Source: Dryocola sp032051265 (lineage in GTDB: Bacteria; Pseudomonadota; Gammaproteobacteria; Enterobacterales; Enterobacteriaceae). From it: DNA of 64,000 nucleotides. Made by a program: the position numbers and the translations under genes. The notes below the pieces were generated by a model that worked only from the letters and a program-made list of their open reading frames with translations, ran no database searches and was not told the origin of the DNA. The stretch lies in NCBI GenBank assembly GCA_032051265.1, contig DAMBYU010000002.1:248001-312000 (forward strand), read 5' to 3'. This document shows, one piece after another, positions 59,985 to 64,000 of this stretch. Every line of letters begins with the position of its first letter. Positions within the stretch are counted from its first letter, which is position 1.

Positions 59985-61378
59985 CGCAATTTATCTCCGA
60001 TCAAAAATTCCAGCGCCGCGTCCAGACGGATATGTGGTAACGGCCTGTCGATGTCCATGATCTGCGGTCGGAATTGTTCAAACTGAAAGCCCTGCTTTTC
60101 CCAGAAAGCGCTGCCCGGCAGGCGCGCCGGGACTTCACCGGGATAAACAGTCAGCGGCGAACCATCGCTTAAGCGACTCCCTCGCAGGGCAGGTATTTGC
60201 TCGCCCTGCATATCAATCAGGCCACTTTGCGTCGCCTGCACCGAGGCGATACCCATGCACTCGCGATCGATACCTTCAAACGCGGCGTTCTGCCAGGCGT
60301 CCTGCACCAGCTGCTGCAACAATGAAACCATGTTGGCATGTTGATCGACGGTGACGTGATCGGCTTTAGTGGCCGCAAACAGCAGCTTGTCGATAACCGG
60401 AGAGAAAAGCCTGCGAAACAGCGTGCGCTGTCCGTACTGGAAGCTCTGCATCAGCTGCGTGAGCGCAAGACGCATATCGTTAAAGGCCTGTGGCCCGCTG
60501 TTAAGCGGCTGCAGACAGTCCACCAGCACAATCTGCCTGTCGAAACGCAGGAAGTGATTTTTATAAAATCTCTTCACCACTTTCTCGCAGTAATAGTCAA
60601 AACGTGAGCGCAGCATGCCGAGGTTGGTGGTTTTATCCGCCTGGGCGAGTTTAGATTCGCCAAATTGATCGACGTCCGGCCACGGAAAAAACTGCAGCGC
60701 AGGCGCACCGGCCATATCGCCCGGCAGGACAAAACGGCCCGGCTGAATAAAATGCAGCCCCTCTTGTTTGCAGCGCAGCAGGTAATCTGTCCAGGCTTCG
60801 GAGATAGCCGCAAGACGATTTTCATCGGCCGGAGCAAAGGGGTCTAAATCCGCACATAATTTGCGCCAGACGGCAGACCATTCGGCGCGATCGCCCTGCA
60901 ACAGGCCGGTCATCTGCCGCGACCAGCTTAAATAATCCTGCGCCAGCATCGGCAAATCCAGCAGCCACTCCCCCGGATAATCCACGATTTCCAGGTATAA
61001 CGTTGAGGTATCTTTGAAGTGTCGCAGCAGCGAATCGTTAGAGCGATAGCGTAGCGCAAGGCGCATTTCGCTGACGCCGCGAGTTGGCGTTGGCCAGCCT
61101 GGCGGGTTGCCATAGAGCTGAGCCAATCCTTCGTCATAGGTAAAACGCTGGATCCCTAAATCACGCTGTGGCACGCGTTTAACGCCTAACAGGCGCTCTT
61201 CACGTACCGCGCTAAGCATCGGCAGGCGAGCGCCGTTATTGACGCTCAGTAACTGGTTAACCATCGCTGTGATAAACGCGGTCTTCCCGCTGCGGCTCAG
61301 GCCGGTGACCGCCAGCCGCAAATGTCTGTCCACGCCGCGATTCACCAAAGCATTCAGTTCATTCTTGATTCTGTTCAT
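59981..61378 (-). CDS. ycjX: P-loop protein YcjX (DUF463)
   Basis: A 465-residue GTPase-like protein with Walker A in GLSRSGKTAF, plus VDYPGEW and TKADHV, as in YcjX. The start at 61378 gives the E. coli length. The gene follows pspD directly here (112 bp), whereas K-12 has pspE and the ycjM-W sugar cluster in between. Confidence 0.93.
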   Translation of the reverse strand: MNRIKNELNALVNRGVDRHLRLAVTGLSRSGKTAFITAMVNQLLSVNNGARLPMLSAVREERLLGVKRVPQRDLGIQRFTYDEGLAQLYGNPPGWPTPTRGVSEMRLALRYRSNDSLLRHFKDTSTLYLEIVDYPGEWLLDLPMLAQDYLSWSRQMTGLLQGDRAEWSAVWRKLCADLDPFAPADENRLAAISEAWTDYLLRCKQEGLHFIQPGRFVLPGDMAGAPALQFFPWPDVDQFGESKLAQADKTTNLGMLRSRFDYYCEKVVKRFYKNHFLRFDRQIVLVDCLQPLNSGPQAFNDMRLALTQLMQSFQYGQRTLFRRLFSPVIDKLLFAATKADHVTVDQHANMVSLLQQLVQDAWQNAAFEGIDRECMGIASVQATQSGLIDMQGEQIPALRGSRLSDGSPLTVYPGEVPARLPGSAFWEKQGFQFEQFRPQIMDIDRPLPHIRLDAALEFLIGDKLR

Positions 61379-61490
61379 ATGCGTCCTGGTTGCCCCCATT
61401 TTTTACTAATGGGAAAAAATATCTTCAATGATTGTAATAAATAAGGTTTGGGAATAGCGAATCAAAGAGGCAAACAATGTAAACAGAGTG

Positions 61491-61712
61491 CTATTTGGTG
61501 TTATAGCGAGCAGAAATTTTACGCAGCATACGGGAAACAAGCGGCTCAATTGTCAGTGCCAGCAGCATCTTTAACGGACGGCGCGCGACAGACTTCACGG
61601 CCCAGCCCGCAACGCCCGCCGGGCCGTAACGTAGAGCAACAAGCAGAACCAGCTTCCCGGCAATTTTCAGGCCCGGTTTCGCTTTCTGGCTGGCGGTGCG
61701 GAATGTGGTCAT
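61491..61712 (-). CDS. pspD: Phage shock protein PspD
   Basis: A 73-residue peripheral membrane protein with the conserved KPGLKIAGKLVLLVALRY, then GPAGVAGWAVKSVARRPLKM. Same length as E. coli PspD. It is separated from pspC by 41 bp with a GGGGG-CGAG-CCCCC hairpin, which may reduce its expression relative to pspABC. pspE is not found after it. Confidence 0.93.
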   Translation of the reverse strand: MTTFRTASQKAKPGLKIAGKLVLLVALRYGPAGVAGWAVKSVARRPLKMLLALTIEPLVSRMLRKISARYNTK

Positions 61713-61730
61713 GGATTCTCCAGAGATGAA

Positions 61731-61744
61731 GGGGGCGAGCCCCC
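61731..61744. other. Intercistronic hairpin between pspC and pspD
   Basis: GGGGG-CGAG-CCCCC, a short, very stable hairpin in the pspC-pspD gap; possible attenuator or stabiliser. Confidence 0.55.
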
Positions 61745-61753
61745 GGGAAGAAA

Positions 61754-62113
61754 TTACAGCTGACGGAACCGGCTGCGTAACGAGAAAGTATCCGACGTTA
61801 TGTAGCGTTCCATGGAACGTAAACGTTGCTCTCCTGCCGCCAGCTGCGCATCCACTTCATCAAGCAGATCACCGCAGGTTGGCTGGGGCTTCTCCCGATC
61901 GGCACCGTGCGGCATGGGATCAAGGATAAACGTCAAGGCGATATAGGCCACCATCACGAAGAAAAACAGGCCAAAAATCATAGATAAAACAACGATCAGG
62001 CGAACCAGCTTCACTGGAACATCAAGGTATTGCGCGATACCCGCGCAAACGCCCTTCAGCATCCCCTTTTCAGGGATACGCCACAATTTACGACCGGAAA
62101 ATGAATTCACCAT
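61754..62113 (-). CDS. pspC: Phage shock protein PspC
   Basis: A 119-residue inner-membrane activator of the Psp response with a PspC domain (KLWRIPEKGMLKGVCAGIAQ and one or two membrane helices) and a cytoplasmic tail. Its ATG overlaps the pspB stop by one base. With PspB it releases PspF from PspA upon envelope stress. Confidence 0.94.
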   Translation of the reverse strand: MVNSFSGRKLWRIPEKGMLKGVCAGIAQYLDVPVKLVRLIVVLSMIFGLFFFVMVAYIALTFILDPMPHGADREKPQPTCGDLLDEVDAQLAAGEQRLRSMERYITSDTFSLRSRFRQL

Positions 62114-62340
62114 TATTTATCTCTCCAGTTCGGATGCTCAGCATCGAGGATCTGCTCCAGCGCCTGAATACGGTCCCGCATGCGCTTTGCCTCGTCAGTG
62201 AGCTGCGCCAGCCGCTGTTGTTCGCCCTGTGAAAGCTGGCCGCCATTTGCCGCGCGGTTGTTATAGTGCAACCACAGCCAGATGGGGGCGACAAACAACA
62301 CAAAAATCGTTAACGGTATGGCCAGAAAAAGCGCGCTCAT
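62113..62340 (-). CDS. pspB: Phage shock protein PspB
   Basis: A 75-residue protein with an N-terminal membrane helix (LFLAIPLTIFVLFVAPIWLW) and a coiled helix ending ALEQILDAEHPNW. Partner of PspC. It lies 61 bp after pspA. Confidence 0.94.
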   Translation of the reverse strand: MSALFLAIPLTIFVLFVAPIWLWLHYNNRAANGGQLSQGEQQRLAQLTDEAKRMRDRIQALEQILDAEHPNWRDK

Positions 62341-62401
62341 GTGTACTCCTTACAAGTCAGACGAACTGCGGTGTGCCACGCACAACCGCAGTTGCGAAAA
62401 A

Positions 62402-63073
62402 TTAACCGCGATCCTGGGCGTTCATTTTTGCTTTCAGCGCCGCCAGCTGCTCGCTGATTTCATCGTCGGCTTTCAGTTCGGCAAACTGCGTGTCGAGATT
62501 TTTCTGTTTGCCAAAGCTGTGGCTTTCAGCTTCTGATTCCATCTGGTCGATGCGGCGTTCAAAAGATTCAAAACGCGCCATTGCTTCATCCAGCTTACCG
62601 CTGTCCAGCTGACGGCGCACGTCGCGGGAAGATGAGGCGGCCTGATGGCGCAGCGTTAATGCCTGCTGGCGCGCGCGGGTTTCGCTGAGTTTGTTTTCCA
62701 GCTCGCCAATTTCTTTTTTCATGCGCGCCAGGGTTTCATCGACATGCACCACTTCATCATCCAGAGTGGCGATCAGGTCGGTTAATTTCTGTTTTTCGAT
62801 AAGCGCCGCACGGGCCAGATCGTCTTTATCTTTCCGCAGCGCCAGTTCCGCTTTTTCCTGCCATTCAGCCTGCTGAGCGGTTGCCTGTTCTACGCGGCGG
62901 GAAAGCTGTTTCTTTTCAGCCAGCGCGCGGGCCGAGGTGGAGCGCACTTCAACGAGCGTGTCTTCCATTTCCTGAATCATCAGGCGCACCAGCTTCTGCG
63001 GATCTTCTGCTTTTTCCAGCAGCGAGTTGATGTTGGCATTCACGATGTCGGCAAAACGAGAAAAAATACCCAT
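62402..63073 (-). CDS. pspA: Phage shock protein PspA
   Basis: A 223-residue ESCRT-III/Vipp1-type coiled-coil protein that binds damaged inner membrane and inhibits PspF. The start MGIFSRFADIVNANINSLL forms the membrane amphipathic helix, then long coiled coil. First gene of pspABCD, preceded by a -24/-12 promoter. Confidence 0.96.
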   Translation of the reverse strand: MGIFSRFADIVNANINSLLEKAEDPQKLVRLMIQEMEDTLVEVRSTSARALAEKKQLSRRVEQATAQQAEWQEKAELALRKDKDDLARAALIEKQKLTDLIATLDDEVVHVDETLARMKKEIGELENKLSETRARQQALTLRHQAASSSRDVRRQLDSGKLDEAMARFESFERRIDQMESEAESHSFGKQKNLDTQFAELKADDEISEQLAALKAKMNAQDRG

Positions 63074-63129
63074 AATTCAATCCTCTTTAGTCATTATTTC
63101 AGGTGCCTGGCACCCTGCACGATAGAGAT

Positions 63130-63147
63130 AATACAATTGTCGTGCCA
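63130..63147 (-). promoter_or_regulatory. Sigma-54 promoter of pspA
   Basis: TGGCACGACAATTGTATT on the minus strand, like the E. coli pspA -24/-12 element, about 57 bp before the pspA ATG. Confidence 0.85.
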
Positions 63148-63209
63148 ACTTATTATGCTGTTGATTTTAAAGAAAACATTTAAATTTGACTCTTCATCCG
63201 TCACGTTTA

Positions 63210-63227
63210 TAGTGGTTTTATTCACTA
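63210..63227. promoter_or_regulatory. Probable PspF upstream activator site
   Basis: TAGTG-N8-CACTA inverted repeat 90-110 bp upstream of the predicted pspA start, where PspF sites lie in E. coli; also close to the pspF start, consistent with autorepression. Confidence 0.5.
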
Positions 63228-63246
63228 ACAGTTGGTTAATTTCATC

Positions 63247-64000
63247 ATGGCAGAACATAAAGATAACCTGATCGGCGAGGCAAACAGCTTTTTAGAAGTA
63301 CTGGAGCAGGTTTCCCGCCTTGCCCCGCTCGAAAAACCCGTGCTGGTGATTGGCGAGCGCGGAACCGGCAAAGAGCTGATTGCCAACCGCCTGCACTTTC
63401 TTTCGCGCCGTTGGCAGGGGCCGTTTATCTCGCTGAACTGCGCCGCGCTAAACGATAATCTGCTGGATTCCGAGCTTTTCGGCCATGAAGCCGGCGCCTT
63501 TACCGGCGCCCAGAAACGCCATCCGGGGCGTTTTGAACGCGCGGATGGCGGCACTTTGTTTCTTGATGAGCTGGCAACCGCACCGATGATGGTGCAGGAA
63601 AAGCTGCTGCGCGTGGTGGAGTATGGCGAACTTGAGCGCGTCGGCGGCAGCCAGCCTTTGCAGGTTAACGTGCGGCTGGTATGCGCCACCAACGCCGATT
63701 TGCCAAAGCTTGCCGAGGAGGGGAAATTCCGCGCCGACCTGCTCGACAGGCTGGCTTTTGACGTTGTCACCCTGCCGCCGCTGCGCGAACGCCAGCCCGA
63801 CATCATGCTGATGGCCGACCACTTTGCCATTCAGATGTGCCGTGAATTACAGCTTCCCCTCTTCCCCGGGTTTACCGAACAAGCACGGCAAACCTTACTG
63901 AACTACGCCTGGCCGGGGAATATTCGGGAGCTGAAAAACGTTGTGGAGCGCTCGGTTTATCGTCACGGCAACAGCGAAGAACCCGTTGATGAAGTGATCC
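63247..64000 (+). CDS. pspF: Psp operon activator PspF (3' end outside window)
   Basis: Sigma-54 activator lacking an N-terminal sensory domain. About 251 residues are visible: Walker A GERGTGKE, the sigma-54 contact GAFTGA in GHEAGAFTGAQKRHPGRF, Walker B GGTLFLDEL, and sensor LNYAWPGNIRELKNVVER. The HTH lies past the edge. It is divergent from pspA and is negatively controlled by PspA binding. Confidence 0.95.
   Translation, partial: MAEHKDNLIGEANSFLEVLEQVSRLAPLEKPVLVIGERGTGKELIANRLHFLSRRWQGPFISLNCAALNDNLLDSELFGHEAGAFTGAQKRHPGRFERADGGTLFLDELATAPMMVQEKLLRVVEYGELERVGGSQPLQVNVRLVCATNADLPKLAEEGKFRADLLDRLAFDVVTLPPLRERQPDIMLMADHFAIQMCRELQLPLFPGFTEQARQTLLNYAWPGNIRELKNVVERSVYRHGNSEEPVDEVI

Noticed and set aside
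1..64000. CRISPR arrays, rRNA or tRNA genes, complete insertion sequences
   Set aside because: Read for direct repeats with spacers, rRNA conserved stretches and tRNA-like cloverleafs or terminal inverted repeats with transposases; none was seen.

Overview
The window looks like a chromosomal segment of an Enterobacteriaceae genome of moderately high GC. Many genes match Escherichia coli K-12 genes in length and start context (dcp, ydfG, rspR, ydbL-ynbE-ydbH, ldhA, hslJ, ydbK/nifJ, dbpA, ttcA, fnrS, zntB, ybiI, mppA, mpaA, ycjG, tpx, tyrR, ycjFX, pspABCD/F). They are mixed with loci K-12 lacks: urea amidolyase, srfABC and a uhp/afu cluster. An Enterobacter, Kosakonia or Cedecea relative is plausible, but the genus cannot be fixed from this sequence alone. 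Family assignments rest on motifs and remembered homologues; no database search was run.

Layout. 1-10.6 kb: a minus-strand urea operon, atzF-uca-gntR-urtABCD, preceded by a -24/-12 (sigma-54) promoter, a GTATAC-centred palindrome at the predicted transcript start and an NtrC-like half-conserved site. 10.8-13.7 kb: ydcY, a DppA-like binding protein and a class I glutamine amidotransferase. 13.9-20.4 kb: srfABC. 20.4-21.05 kb: two 5'-truncated genes fused head to head (an MBL-fold hydrolase and a LysR regulator). 21.2-30.2 kb: dcp, ydfG, rspR, the YdbH-YnbE-YdbL envelope lipid-transport set, ldhA, hslJ and ydbJ. 30.5-42 kb: nifJ, then a six-gene sugar-phosphate sensing and uptake cluster (uhpA, uhpB and uhpC-like genes plus afuABC). 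42-48.7 kb: dbpA, then a roughly 5-kb accessory segment ending at ttcA. It holds a FumD-like protein, small proteins, a broken gene, a tetR/MFS pair with its operator, yciG, two lipoproteins and prophage scraps (spanin Rz and integrase). 48.7-52.8 kb: ttcA, a Pro/Asp-rich small ORF, the FnrS sRNA with its FNR box, zntB, a diguanylate cyclase, ybiI and an AraC-type remnant. 52.9-64 kb: mppA, mpaA and ycjG (murein peptide recycling), tpx, tyrR, ycjXF, pspABCD and the start of pspF.

How the genes work together. The urea operon imports urea by ABC transport and degrades it through urea carboxylase and allophanate hydrolase to ammonia and CO2. Its control signals fit nitrogen limitation plus a local GntR repressor. 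The uhp/afu cluster couples a UhpBC-type sensor and UhpA-type response regulator to an ABC importer of the AfuABC type. MppA, MpaA and YcjG handle murein tripeptide in sequence. The psp locus keeps its divergent pspF, a -24/-12 promoter and an upstream activator-like site.

Points to check first: the urea-operon control region; four near-identical hairpins each 7-10 nt after a stop codon; the decayed prophage at ttcA; the TolA-domain-III-like lipoprotein; the Pro/Asp-rich 49-residue ORF with a strong ribosome site; and the ATPase-like folds implied for SrfB and SrfC.
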